This document shows, one piece after another, positions 1 to 6,542 of a DNA stretch of 7,451 nucleotides. The DNA comes from Alkalinema sp. CAN_BIN05 (GTDB lineage: Bacteria; Cyanobacteriota; Cyanobacteriia; Leptolyngbyales; Leptolyngbyaceae): positions 1 to 7,451 of the forward strand of contig JAJAYH010000009.1 in NCBI GenBank assembly GCA_026786325.1, written 5' to 3'. Numbering within the stretch: position 1 is the first letter of the stretch; each line of letters opens with the position of its first letter. The notes beneath the pieces were generated by a model. It saw only the letters and a program-made list of their open reading frames with translations. It was not told the origin of the DNA and made no database searches. The translations under genes were made by a program, and so were the position numbers.

Positions 1-422
1 AGATTATTCTCAGATTCAATCCAACGCGTTTTTTTACGATCGTGACCTTGAGGCGTTGTCTTATAGGGATTGGTTGAAGCGGGTTTGAGTAGGTTGATTG
101 TGATTTTTTTACTTTTGTTATATTCAACTTGAATATCTTGTTCCGGCGTAAACAATCTAGCGCTCATAAACTCACTACCCAGTAAGCCATTGATTATTTC
201 GAGGCCAGGTTCGATCGGATGATTTTTGACAATTTCTTGGGTTTTATAGCAATAGGTAAAAGACAGCTTCAGTCCCGATTTAAGCAGCACCGCTCTAATC
301 ACAATTCGATTCAGCGCAGCGTCTGTTCCGCGATATTTTCCCAAGGTCAATTTAACAAATTCTCGCGTCTTGAGACTTTCGTCTAGCCGTGATATGAATT
401 GTGATTGTGTTTCGATACCCAT
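1..422 (-). CDS. N-terminal part of a putative SAM-dependent methyltransferase family protein (runs off left edge)
   Basis: An open frame on the minus strand starts with ATG at 422 and stays open to base 1, giving 140 residues with no stop. An in-frame TAG lies one codon before the ATG (TAG AAA ATG), so the start cannot be further upstream. The protein reads MGIETQSQFISRLDES..., then VKLTLGKYRG (24-33), AVLLKSGLKLSF (44-55) and HDRKKTRW (127-134). From memory, this pattern (a 'LTLGKPRG' block, 'LLKSGLKLSF.YRYKT', then an 'HDRKK' block) is the N-terminal accessory region of a class I SAM-dependent methyltransferase family found in cyanobacteria and anaerobes. The SAM-binding motifs would lie beyond the left edge, so the catalytic function cannot be seen. 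No clear Shine-Dalgarno precedes the ATG. That it is a gene is well supported; the product name is tentative. Confidence 0.7.
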   Translation of the reverse strand, partial: MGIETQSQFISRLDESLKTREFVKLTLGKYRGTDAALNRIVIRAVLLKSGLKLSFTYCYKTQEIVKNHPIEPGLEIINGLLGSEFMSARLFTPEQDIQVEYNKSKKITINLLKPASTNPYKTTPQGHDRKKTRWIESENN

Positions 423-519
423 TTTCTAGCTCAATTAAACATTTAGGCTGCATCGATAATTCTATCTTTGAGCGTCATCCCCCTTACAATTAGATGGGCC
501 AATCTAGAAATTAAATTCA
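423..519. promoter_or_regulatory. Divergent intergenic region with weak promoter candidates
   Basis: This 97-bp gap separates two divergent genes and must hold both promoters if each is transcribed on its own. On the plus strand TACAAT at 485-490 is a reasonable -10 for the DUF4332 gene, with no good -35 at 16-18 bp. On the minus strand TAGAAT (464 to 459) could be a -10 for the left-edge gene, with a TTGTAA (489 to 484) at a loose 19-bp spacing. Both are only hexamer matches. Confidence 0.3.
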
Positions 520-969
520 GTGTCCCAATCCCGACGCATCATGCCATCGACTCCTTTAAAATCAGCTAATTGGTCTCTCGCGGATCTCCCTGGATTGACT
601 CAAACGGATCTTAATCGTTTAGCCGAACTCGGCATCACCACGACCTTTGGACTATTGCGTCAAGCTGCAACTAAACCGGGTCAAACGATTTTAGCTGAGC
701 GATCGGGAATCCAGTTACGCCACCTTCAAAAATGGGTAGCCTTAGCCGATCTAGCCCGTGTACCAACGATCGGTTGTCAATTTTCAGGACTCGTTCTGCA
801 TGCGGGAGTTGCGACCCTTAATCAATTGGCACTGATGCCCACCGGACAACTTCATCGACAAACCCTAAAGCTTCAAGTGGCGACCTTTCAAAGTTCCGAT
901 CGATGCCCAGATGCTGGACAAATTGGAGTTTGGATCCAGCAAGCAAAACTCTTAACTCAACGCTCATAA
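520..969 (+). CDS. DUF4332 domain-containing helix-hairpin-helix protein
   Basis: The 149-residue product has the look of cyanobacterial DUF4332 proteins: ANWSLADLPGL near the start, LNRLAELGITT (31-41), KWVALADLARVPTIGC (71-86), then LVLHAGVATLNQLA (91-104) and LHRQTLKLQVA (111-121). These are two helical halves, each with a 'pGl....L...GI.t...L' pattern typical of helix-hairpin-helix folds that in other proteins bind nucleic acid. No catalytic motif is visible and the function is unknown. The longest frame starts with GTG at 520; ATG at 541 (residue 8) is an attractive alternative because the conserved part begins just after it. Neither has a Shine-Dalgarno. The two cysteines (86, 129) are not in an obvious metal motif. 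It ends 85 bp before the stop of the convergent GNAT gene. Family assignment is confident; role is not. Confidence 0.85.
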   Translation: MSQSRRIMPSTPLKSANWSLADLPGLTQTDLNRLAELGITTTFGLLRQAATKPGQTILAERSGIQLRHLQKWVALADLARVPTIGCQFSGLVLHAGVATLNQLALMPTGQLHRQTLKLQVATFQSSDRCPDAGQIGVWIQQAKLLTQRS

Positions 970-1054
970 CCCAACAGCGACATTAATCTAGAATTCTCGG
1001 TTATTCATTAATTTGATCAAGAGCCACCATAATCGCGAAATCCGCGTCAGTCAG

Positions 1055-1576
1055 TCATTCAGGATACCAAAACATCCCTTTAATCCCTTCTGGATCTGGG
1101 ACAAATCCCATATTTTTATAAAAAATCACCACTTGAGGATCCGCAAACAAGGTGATATTACTAATGTCTTCATTTCTCAACTTTTTAATCGTGAATTTCA
1201 TCAGCGCTTTCCCATAGCCTTTACTTTGGTAATCTGGATGCACCACCACATCCCAAATCGTCGCATTAAAAGCATGGTCAGAGGTGGCCCTAGCAAACCC
1301 AATCATTCGGCGCTTGACACCACGCTGTTCCCACATTGATGTAACCAAAAAACTGTGCTGCATGGCCTTTTTAACCTTGCGCAATGGGCGACGTGCCCAA
1401 CCGACCGCATCGCATAACTCTTCTAACTCGTACAGATCGATCTCTCGTTCAGTGCTGAAAAAAATACGGGCTGCCCGATCGTCATCACCTATGACCGTAT
1501 AGTTCTCAATTGTTGCCGAAGAGGCGGTTGAGACATCGGATAAACCTCCACTGAACAAGCTTTTCCAAAAACCCAT
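1055..1576 (-). CDS. ycf52: GNAT family N-acetyltransferase, ycf52/plastid NSI type
   Basis: This 173-residue protein is a GCN5-related N-acetyltransferase that would transfer acetyl from acetyl-CoA to an amine. The acetyl-CoA loop is clear: VVHPDYQSKGYGKAL (111-125), with Q117-x-x-G120-x-G122. It follows the beta-4 strand IWDVVV, and the C-terminal FYKNMGF block (152-158) is typical of the fold. Length and the block VGWARRPLRKVKKAM (58-72) match the cyanobacterial proteins related to red-algal plastid ycf52 and to the plant chloroplast enzymes NSI/GNAT2 and serotonin N-acetyltransferase. In plants these acetylate plastid proteins at lysines and N-termini and can acetylate serotonin; the substrate here is unknown. 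The first 25 residues are Ser/Thr rich and probably disordered. The start ATG at 1576 is the natural one, but no Shine-Dalgarno is seen. A 7-bp tandem repeat (AGCACGA twice, 1585-1598) sits in the leader. Confidence 0.9.
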   Translation of the reverse strand: MGFWKSLFSGGLSDVSTASSATIENYTVIGDDDRAARIFFSTEREIDLYELEELCDAVGWARRPLRKVKKAMQHSFLVTSMWEQRGVKRRMIGFARATSDHAFNATIWDVVVHPDYQSKGYGKALMKFTIKKLRNEDISNITLFADPQVVIFYKNMGFVPDPEGIKGMFWYPE

Positions 1577-1645
1577 GCGGACGCAGCACGAAGCACGAAA
1601 TGAACTACAACTTATTGTATCTCGGGATGGGGTTGTACAGGGGGT

Positions 1646-1656
1646 GAATATTATTC
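1646..1656. repeat. Inverted repeat GAATA-T-TATTC (operator candidate, copy 1)
   Basis: GAATATTATTC is a perfect 11-bp dyad with one central base. It lies just upstream of the TATAAT at 1668 and overlaps the poor -35 position. It shares GAATAT and ATTC with the palindrome at 1691-1702, about 45 bp away centre to centre. It could be a regulator half of a paired operator; AT-rich dyads of this length also occur by chance. Confidence 0.35.
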
Positions 1657-1690
1657 GGCGATCGATCTATAATCAAGCCCCGTAAAAAAT

Positions 1691-1702
1691 CGAATATATT
1701 CG
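1691..1702. repeat. Perfect palindrome CGAATATATTCG (operator candidate, copy 2)
   Basis: This 12-bp sequence is exactly self-complementary and lies about 18 bp downstream of the TATAAT at 1668-1673, inside the expected leader of the ACT gene. It resembles the dyad at 1646-1656. The pair flanks the putative plus-strand -10 box, an arrangement that would suit repression, but no regulator gene in the window points to a specific protein. Confidence 0.35.
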
Positions 1703-1755
1703 CCCAGATTAGGGCATTGTAGGGTTGGGACAATTCCAAAAATACAATTTTCGCT

Positions 1756-2481
1756 ATGGCTCTGGGTCTAAAACCAACAACATTGGAACTTCTAAAACGC
1801 TTCAATCGGGCGTTTCCACAGTTTTATGAGCAATTTGTCAGCAGTGAAATTCAACTGCAAAATCTTCGCCTTGCCTATCAGCTCTACCGCACTCGTCAAA
1901 CCATCATTGAGATGAAGCCCGAAGGTACAAAAAGCGCCCTTCACTTTGCTTACCGTAACCAATCTTTTCTTCTCAGCGATATTTTTGGCGTATTGGCGGC
2001 CTATGGTCTGACGATTCATAGCTTGAGCCTTTATGGGCAAATTTGTCCGCCGATGCTGGTGTTTATTAAGCTAATTGTTTCCCGTGGTGGCAAAACACTC
2101 ACCGAAAAAACATCAGAAAACGTCTGTCGGGCCATTCGGGAAGCGTTAGCAGGACGTTTTGAGGTGGAAGAAATGCTGGCCGTCGAATTTAATTTGGACG
2201 CAGGATTAGAACAAGTCGAAACTGAATTCTATGTGGATCCTGTTTTTCATCTCCCAGCACTTTTAATCGAAGCCGATAACCAACCGGGTCTTTTTTATAA
2301 AGTGATGTATGCGATTTGGCAGGAAGATTTACTAGTGGTGAATGCGAATCTATTGGTATGGCGAGGAAGAACGCGCTTGATTTTGTATTTATTGGGTCCG
2401 AATGAAAACTTAATTCCAGAGTATCTAGGTCAAAAAATCGCTGAAGGTATCCGACAACGCTTGCTAGGCCGACAATTTTAG
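1756..2481 (+). CDS. Stand-alone protein with two GlnD-like ACT domains
   Basis: The 241-residue product has two ACT-type repeats after an N-terminal helical region (1-55). The first covers about 60-110 (ALHFAYRNQSFLLSDIFGVL, then GLTIHSLSLYG). The second covers about 167-214 (PALLIEADNQPGLFYKVMYA, then LLVVNANLL). The 'aDNQPGLFykVmyaiw.e.L.VvnA.l' pattern is the signature of ACT domains at the C-terminus of GlnD, the PII uridylyltransferase, where they sense glutamine. No nucleotidyltransferase or HD domain is present, so this is not an enzyme of that type but probably a small-molecule sensor or regulatory subunit. The ligand is not visible. The ATG at 1756 has no Shine-Dalgarno. The gene is read from the dyad-rich divergent region and is followed by a 95-bp gap to the hydrolase gene. 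The ACT fold is fairly sure; the role is inference. Confidence 0.8.
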   Translation: MALGLKPTTLELLKRFNRAFPQFYEQFVSSEIQLQNLRLAYQLYRTRQTIIEMKPEGTKSALHFAYRNQSFLLSDIFGVLAAYGLTIHSLSLYGQICPPMLVFIKLIVSRGGKTLTEKTSENVCRAIREALAGRFEVEEMLAVEFNLDAGLEQVETEFYVDPVFHLPALLIEADNQPGLFYKVMYAIWQEDLLVVNANLLVWRGRTRLILYLLGPNENLIPEYLGQKIAEGIRQRLLGRQF

Positions 2482-2576
2482 GATTCTAAGAGATTTCAGA
2501 ATTCCATAATTCAGAGCGTCCCTCATCCGCGTTAGGATTGGATAGTGATGTGAATTGAATTGAACCATGCTGAATC

Positions 2577-3524
2577 ATGATGAAACTAATTGTTCGGGGT
2601 GTTGAGCATCATTACGATCGAACCCAACCCAACGACACCGATGAACTGCCTGATCCTAAATTACTTGACGCTAAATGGTCGGAATCGTCTGAACCCATCA
2701 CCATTGTTTTTATTCATGGCTGGCTTTTAAGTCGAGCTTACTGGCAACCTGTAATCCAACGATTAGAGGGCTTCTCCTGCCTAGCCTACGATTTGCGAGG
2801 CTTCGGGAAATCGTTTTCAACGAAACAAACAGCACCGACTCAGCCTCATTTATCCCCTGAAGATTACACGTTGGCGGCCTATGCTCAAGATCTAGAAGAA
2901 ATTCTCGATAAATTAGGGATTTCACGGGTATGGCTAGTGGGTCACTCGTTGGGTGGCAGTATTGCGCTTTGGACCGCCCACAAAATGGGGAATCGGGTGG
3001 CTGGAGTGACTTGTGTGAATGCTGGAGGTGGTATTTATTTAAAAGAAGAGTTTGAGAAGTTCCGTAATGCAGGGCAGCAAATTCTCAAGTTACGATCGCC
3101 CTGGATGCTAAAGTTTCCCGGACTTGATTATTTGTTTTCCCGTGCGTCAGTGATTCAGCCCATTGGTCTAGAGCTAGGTCGTCAACGGCTTTTAGATTTT
3201 ATTATGGCCGATCCGATCGCCGCCCGTGAGAGCTTGCTTAGCTCCACCACAGAGGCTGAAGTTCATCGATTGCCACAGCTTTTGTCAGAATTAACGCAAC
3301 CTGTTTACTTCATCGCGGGCCAGCAAGATACGATCATGGAGCCTCGGTATGTGAGACACTTAGCCAGTTTTCATGCGCTATTTAAGCATTGCGGAGGGAA
3401 TGTCTTGGAATTAGATAACTGTGGTCATTTGGCCATGGTCGAACATCCTGATGCTGTAGCTCAACAAATCCGCGACGCGTTAATTCATGAATTCAGTCAC
3501 AACGTTCGGGTTGAAGCGAGATGA
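2577..3524 (+). CDS. Alpha/beta fold hydrolase
   Basis: This 315-residue protein has the whole alpha/beta-hydrolase catalytic kit: the oxyanion-hole strand VFIHGW (44-49), the YDLRGFGKS turn (71-79), the nucleophile elbow VGHSLGGS with Ser124, a likely acid Asp251 in AGQQDTIMEP, and the base His284 in NCGHLAMVEHP. A cap region lies about 155-240. It has no signal peptide or membrane helix, so it is predicted cytoplasmic. It could be an esterase, lipase or haloperoxidase-like enzyme; the substrate cannot be read from sequence. The start is ATG at 2577, with a second ATG at once after it (2580) as an equal choice; an ATG at 2567 is out of frame. Its stop overlaps the glycosyltransferase start (ATGA at 3521-3524), which implies translational coupling and a shared pathway, perhaps release or editing of a lipid-linked product (inference). 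Confidence 0.92.
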   Translation: MMKLIVRGVEHHYDRTQPNDTDELPDPKLLDAKWSESSEPITIVFIHGWLLSRAYWQPVIQRLEGFSCLAYDLRGFGKSFSTKQTAPTQPHLSPEDYTLAAYAQDLEEILDKLGISRVWLVGHSLGGSIALWTAHKMGNRVAGVTCVNAGGGIYLKEEFEKFRNAGQQILKLRSPWMLKFPGLDYLFSRASVIQPIGLELGRQRLLDFIMADPIAARESLLSSTTEAEVHRLPQLLSELTQPVYFIAGQQDTIMEPRYVRHLASFHALFKHCGGNVLELDNCGHLAMVEHPDAVAQQIRDALIHEFSHNVRVEAR

Positions 3525-5128
3525 ATAGATCTGTACTGTGGATACTTGGACTGGGGCTACTCGTCCGGGGAACTATTGCTGCATGGCTGCCACCGGGCTA
3601 TGACGAAGCCTACTATTACGTTTATACGCAAAACCCGAACTGGAGCTTTTTTGACCATCCGCCTCTTGTTGCTATTACTACCTCGATCGGGCTGTGGTTG
3701 AGTTTTGAGACGGTTTCCCAGTTCACCATTCGCATTGGAACGTTGCTAATTCATACGGCAACTTTGGCGCTTTTGTATCATGCGGCTCGTCGTCTTTTTG
3801 ATGAACGCATTGGTAAATTGACGTTGATTTTGGCTTCGTTAATTCCAATTTTTATCGTTGCCTTTGGGACATTGACCCTTCCGGATGTGCCGTTGATGTT
3901 TTTTTGGGTAGCGGTTCTATGGGGAGCCGTCGAGGAGTTCTTTAGATCTGGACCGTCTGAAAATTACAAGCCTACCTACCGACTGGCGATTATCTCGGTG
4001 TTGGTGGGCATGGCTTGTTTGAGCAAATACCACGGATTATTGTTGGGTGCGGGGTTAATCGGATTTTGTTTGACAGCGCCGCCCTTTCGTAAGGCCTTGA
4101 CCTCGCCTTGGATGGTGTTGGGGCTAGTAGGTTTTGGAATGACGATCGCGCCTGTTGTGATATGGAATGCAAACCATAACTGGGAATCGTTTACCTTCCA
4201 AGCGGGACGGAGTGTTCCGGCGACGCAATATAGTATTGTGCGGGCGATCGAAGCCTTGGGTGTGCAGAGTTTATATTTGTTCCCATTCTTGGGTGTGCCA
4301 TTGATTTGGGTGACGGCCCGATCGATTTTGCAGCAATTACGCAGTCCCTTTAACCGACGACGACGCGAAGTAGAACCGGATTTTCTGCTTAAACAGCGCT
4401 TAATTCTGTGGCTAGCGGCTCCAGTGATTTTGATTTTCACATTTGTAGGCGGATATCGTCAGGTCTTACCCACTTGGACGATGCCGGGTTGGTTTATAGC
4501 GACGCTGTTGTTAGCCTGTCGTGTGGCAATTTGGCAACAAAAAACACCACATATTACCCGACGTTGGCTGACCGGATGCACGATTGCCATTCCAATTATT
4601 TTAGGGATTGCCCTGGGCCATGTTAGTTTCGGAATTGCTCAAAAACCGAGCCAAAATACAGTGTTTGGAGGATTGGTACCGATCGCCTTGGATCCGTCAA
4701 CTCAACTTCTAGATGTCGTTCAATTGCGCCAAAATTTCCGTAAACAACCCGAAATGGTGAAAGCACTGCGGCAATCGGATTTTGTATTCAGCAATCGTTA
4801 TCACTTGGCGGGTCACTTTGCTATGGCTCTCGACCCGATTTTCCCTAAGCCTATGACTTGTTTTGACCCTGATGATATGCGTGGTTTTGCGTACTGGTCG
4901 CGTAGTGATGATTGGGTGGGCAAGACGGGGCTATACTTAACCACACAAGAGCTACATTTCAAGGAAAATTCTGTGGCGACCTATGGGGAGTATTTTAAAA
5001 CGGTGAAGAAGATTGGTGAAATTCCCCTCGATCGTGGGGGCTATGAGATCAATCGAATCTATGTCTACCAAGGTGTGGAACTTCTAAAACCTTTCCCACG
5101 TCCGTTGCAAAATAGTCAAGGAGCCTAA
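3521..5128 (+). CDS. GT39-family (ArnT/PMT-like) membrane glycosyltransferase
   Basis: This 535-residue polytopic protein belongs to the GT-C glycosyltransferases, which take a sugar from a polyprenyl-phosphate donor on the outer face of the membrane. The first loop carries the acidic pair Asp28-Glu29 in PPGYDEAYYY and the conserved FFDHPPL (43-49), as in ArnT and bacterial PMT-like proteins. TLPDVPLMFFW (119-129) is a further family block, and YRQVLPTWTMPGW (312-324) fits the later periplasmic 'P.W..pgw' motif. About 11-12 hydrophobic segments are spread over residues 3-370. A soluble C-terminal part of about 165 residues follows, presumably periplasmic. Acceptor and sugar are unknown. ATG at 3521 overlaps the hydrolase stop by 4 bp with only a weak upstream GAG, in keeping with coupled translation. 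An AAGGAG near its 3' end serves the next gene. Confidence 0.9.
   Translation: MNRSVLWILGLGLLVRGTIAAWLPPGYDEAYYYVYTQNPNWSFFDHPPLVAITTSIGLWLSFETVSQFTIRIGTLLIHTATLALLYHAARRLFDERIGKLTLILASLIPIFIVAFGTLTLPDVPLMFFWVAVLWGAVEEFFRSGPSENYKPTYRLAIISVLVGMACLSKYHGLLLGAGLIGFCLTAPPFRKALTSPWMVLGLVGFGMTIAPVVIWNANHNWESFTFQAGRSVPATQYSIVRAIEALGVQSLYLFPFLGVPLIWVTARSILQQLRSPFNRRRREVEPDFLLKQRLILWLAAPVILIFTFVGGYRQVLPTWTMPGWFIATLLLACRVAIWQQKTPHITRRWLTGCTIAIPIILGIALGHVSFGIAQKPSQNTVFGGLVPIALDPSTQLLDVVQLRQNFRKQPEMVKALRQSDFVFSNRYHLAGHFAMALDPIFPKPMTCFDPDDMRGFAYWSRSDDWVGKTGLYLTTQELHFKENSVATYGEYFKTVKKIGEIPLDRGGYEINRIYVYQGVELLKPFPRPLQNSQGA
5118..5123 (+). promoter_or_regulatory. Shine-Dalgarno AAGGAG for the gene at 5131
   Basis: AAGGAG lies inside the last codons of the glycosyltransferase gene, 7 nt before a TTG at 5131. 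It is the only strong ribosome binding site I see in the window, and it favours the TTG start although later ATG codons give a neater signal peptide. Confidence 0.55.
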
Positions 5129-5130
5129 GA

Positions 5131-5988
5131 TTGGTCTACATTACTTTAGGAATACCCTTAGGAATAATTAGAATGTCTTGGATGGGAATTATGCGATCGC
5201 ATTGGACCATGACTCAATTTAGAACCGGATTAACTCGAACATTACTTGTGCTACCACTATTGGCCCCGATGTCAATTGTTTCCGCTGCGCAGGCCCAAGT
5301 AACCCCCACACAAGTGGCAATTTTGGTGGAGGCGTTTCGTGATATTGCGAAGCAGTCCACCAGTAAGCCGAAAACGCTTCACAGTGATTGGCGGATCAGT
5401 GAACGGAATATTGGACCTTGGTCAAAGCAATGTCTTCAAAGGGAGCTGACTCCCCAAGACTTCGATCGGGATCCTGAGACTGTGACCAAAATTGTGACAT
5501 GCGTTGTTAATGGCATATTTAAGACTGAATACCAAACGGCTAACAATGATGAAGCGTTAGCAATTCGTCGCGTGTCATCTTGGTGGCGTACGGGTGATGC
5601 AAATACCTACGAGATACCCGAAACTGTCATTTACGCCGATCGGATTCTCAAAGCTTATCAAAAGCGAAATGGGGGCAAAGCCTTCGCCACGAATTCCGGC
5701 GAGAAATCTTCAACAAGTTCGATCGGGGCAACTCCGGTTGAGATGAAGGTTGCGGAGAAAAAGCCTGTTAACAAAATCACAAAGCCAACAGAGGCTAAAA
5801 AAATTGCAACGATCGTTCCGGTAAGTGCGGGTCGAAGTACTGTTTACGATCGATATATGCAAGCCGGCTACCAAGCTAATGAGAAAAAGGATTCTTCCAA
5901 AGCCTTGCTATTTTTCCGTCGTGCTTTGGATGAGCGCCCCAATGACAATTATGCGACGACTGCCATTCAGAATACTGAATCGAAGTAG
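5131..5988 (+). CDS. Exported protein with conserved two-Cys domain and C-terminal TPR-like motif
   Basis: I do not recognise a named family, but the protein is built like a cyanobacterial exported protein. From Met27 (ATG at 5209) it has a classic Sec signal: positive MTQFRTGLTR, hydrophobic TLLVLPLLAP, then SAAQA-Q with cleavage expected after Ala55. A compact domain follows (about 57-180) with Cys101 and Cys124, which could form a disulfide, and a WWRTGD block (151-156). Then comes a Lys/Pro/Ser-rich linker (about 185-235). The last 45 residues (YDRYMQAGYQANEKKDSSKALLF, ALDERPNDNYA) make one TPR-like helical pair. The 285-residue frame starts with TTG at 5131, two bases after the previous stop and 7 nt after AAGGAG. 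ATGs at 5173 (AGGA upstream), 5182, 5191 and 5209 are in frame and possible. Function unknown; location and operon position suggest envelope work. Confidence 0.8.
   Translation: MVYITLGIPLGIIRMSWMGIMRSHWTMTQFRTGLTRTLLVLPLLAPMSIVSAAQAQVTPTQVAILVEAFRDIAKQSTSKPKTLHSDWRISERNIGPWSKQCLQRELTPQDFDRDPETVTKIVTCVVNGIFKTEYQTANNDEALAIRRVSSWWRTGDANTYEIPETVIYADRILKAYQKRNGGKAFATNSGEKSSTSSIGATPVEMKVAEKKPVNKITKPTEAKKIATIVPVSAGRSTVYDRYMQAGYQANEKKDSSKALLFFRRALDERPNDNYATTAIQNTESK
5193..5200. repeat. HIP1 octamer GCGATCGC
   Basis: This is the only full HIP1 palindrome I found in the window, within the early codons of the exported TPR protein gene. The CGATCG core alone occurs about 29 times over the whole window. 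HIP1 is a hallmark of many cyanobacterial genomes and supports the taxonomic call. Confidence 0.8.
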
Positions 5989-6020
5989 TTAAATAGTTAG
6001 CTTCCGTATCTTTCAATTCA

Positions 6021-6542
6021 GTGAACTCCATCCTTACTAATATGTTCAAATCTCTACTGCCATCTTTAACTGTCGTGAGCTTGGCGATCGTTGGTTCAAT
6101 GTCGCTGACTCAGAGTGTCATGGCCGTCACTTGGGTTAAGGTTACGGAAAATGCTGCAAAAGACGGATTCTTTATTGATACGGATTCAATCCAGAAAAAA
6201 GGACAAACCGTTAGCTATTGGGAATATCGTGAATTTGTTGAACCCAATAATGCGTTTCTTGAAAATGATGTTGCTAAACCGTTGTATGGCGTTGTGATTC
6301 GATGGTCTGCTGATTGTGGTGCGAAGACCCAACGTTTACGTCGCGTAAATGCGTTTACTAGTAACCGAGACCTGATTCAAAAGTTTGAATACGGTGAAAA
6401 AGGTACACTTAATCAGCCCCGGCCTGGTAGTAGCGGTTATGAAGTTTTGGACATGGCTTGTAATCCACAAAAGTTAGACCAACCTAAAATTACGCCTAAA
6501 CCAGAGGCTAAGCCCGAACCCAAGACCGTCAAAATTCCCTAA
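6021..6542 (+). CDS. Exported Adhesin_E-like (surface-adhesin protein E) protein
   Basis: The product has a Sec signal (MFKSLLPSLTVVSLAIVGS..., cleavage likely after the Ala in SVMA before VTWVKV). The mature domain of about 115 residues begins 'W-V-K-V...GFFIDTDSI' and goes on with a charged 'YWEYREFVE' strand, Cys99 and Cys147. This order (Trp near the start, 'yyiD..si', a central strand, two distant Cys) is like the Surface-adhesin protein E family (Adhesin_E), many of whose members are small exported proteins of unknown role. A Pro/Lys/Glu tail (about 152-173) ends the protein and may contact the cell wall or be disordered. GTG at 6021 opens the longest frame; ATG at 6042 (residue 8) gives a more normal signal peptide and is preferred. 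It lies 32 bp after the TPR protein gene, probably on the same mRNA, and its stop overlaps that of the convergent ABC gene. Confidence 0.75.
   Translation: MNSILTNMFKSLLPSLTVVSLAIVGSMSLTQSVMAVTWVKVTENAAKDGFFIDTDSIQKKGQTVSYWEYREFVEPNNAFLENDVAKPLYGVVIRWSADCGAKTQRLRRVNAFTSNRDLIQKFEYGEKGTLNQPRPGSSGYEVLDMACNPQKLDQPKITPKPEAKPEPKTVKIP

Larger units (their letters stand above)
1577..1755. promoter_or_regulatory. Divergent promoter region between the GNAT and double-ACT genes
   Basis: This 179-bp non-coding stretch lies between divergently transcribed genes. On the plus strand TATAAT at 1668-1673 is a perfect -10 hexamer, with only a poor -35 (TGAATA, 1645-1650, 17-bp spacing); a transcript from it would have a leader of about 75 nt before the ATG at 1756. 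On the minus strand TACAAT (1619 to 1614) could serve the GNAT gene. A TTGG-N7-CCAA inverted repeat lies at 1725-1739, just before the ACT start. Two AT-rich dyads are listed separately. No NtcA-type GTA-N8-TAC was found. Confidence 0.45.

Noticed and set aside
1034..1054. Possible hairpin CGCG-N5-CGCG after the GNAT stop as a terminator
   Set aside because: The stem is only 4-5 bp and no T run follows on either strand.
1013..1339. Plus-strand open frame across the GNAT gene
   Set aside because: It lies opposite the conserved acetyltransferase motifs and its translation is basic and His-rich without any family pattern.
1718..1748. TACAAT at 1743-1748 as the -10 of the ACT gene
   Set aside because: It ends 7 bp before the ATG and would leave almost no leader; the TATAAT at 1668 is better placed.
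1605..1805. Minus-strand open frame across the GNAT/ACT promoter region
   Set aside because: It overlaps the start of the ACT gene and the region that must hold the promoters; composition is not protein-like.
2499..2512. GAATT-CCAT-AATTC hairpin after the ACT gene
   Set aside because: A 5-bp AT-rich stem without a T tract is too weak to call a terminator.
3976..4440. Long minus-strand open frame opposite the glycosyltransferase gene
   Set aside because: It is fully antisense to a clear GT39 gene, its protein is Arg/Lys/Pro rich with no domain, and it has no promoter or ribosome site.
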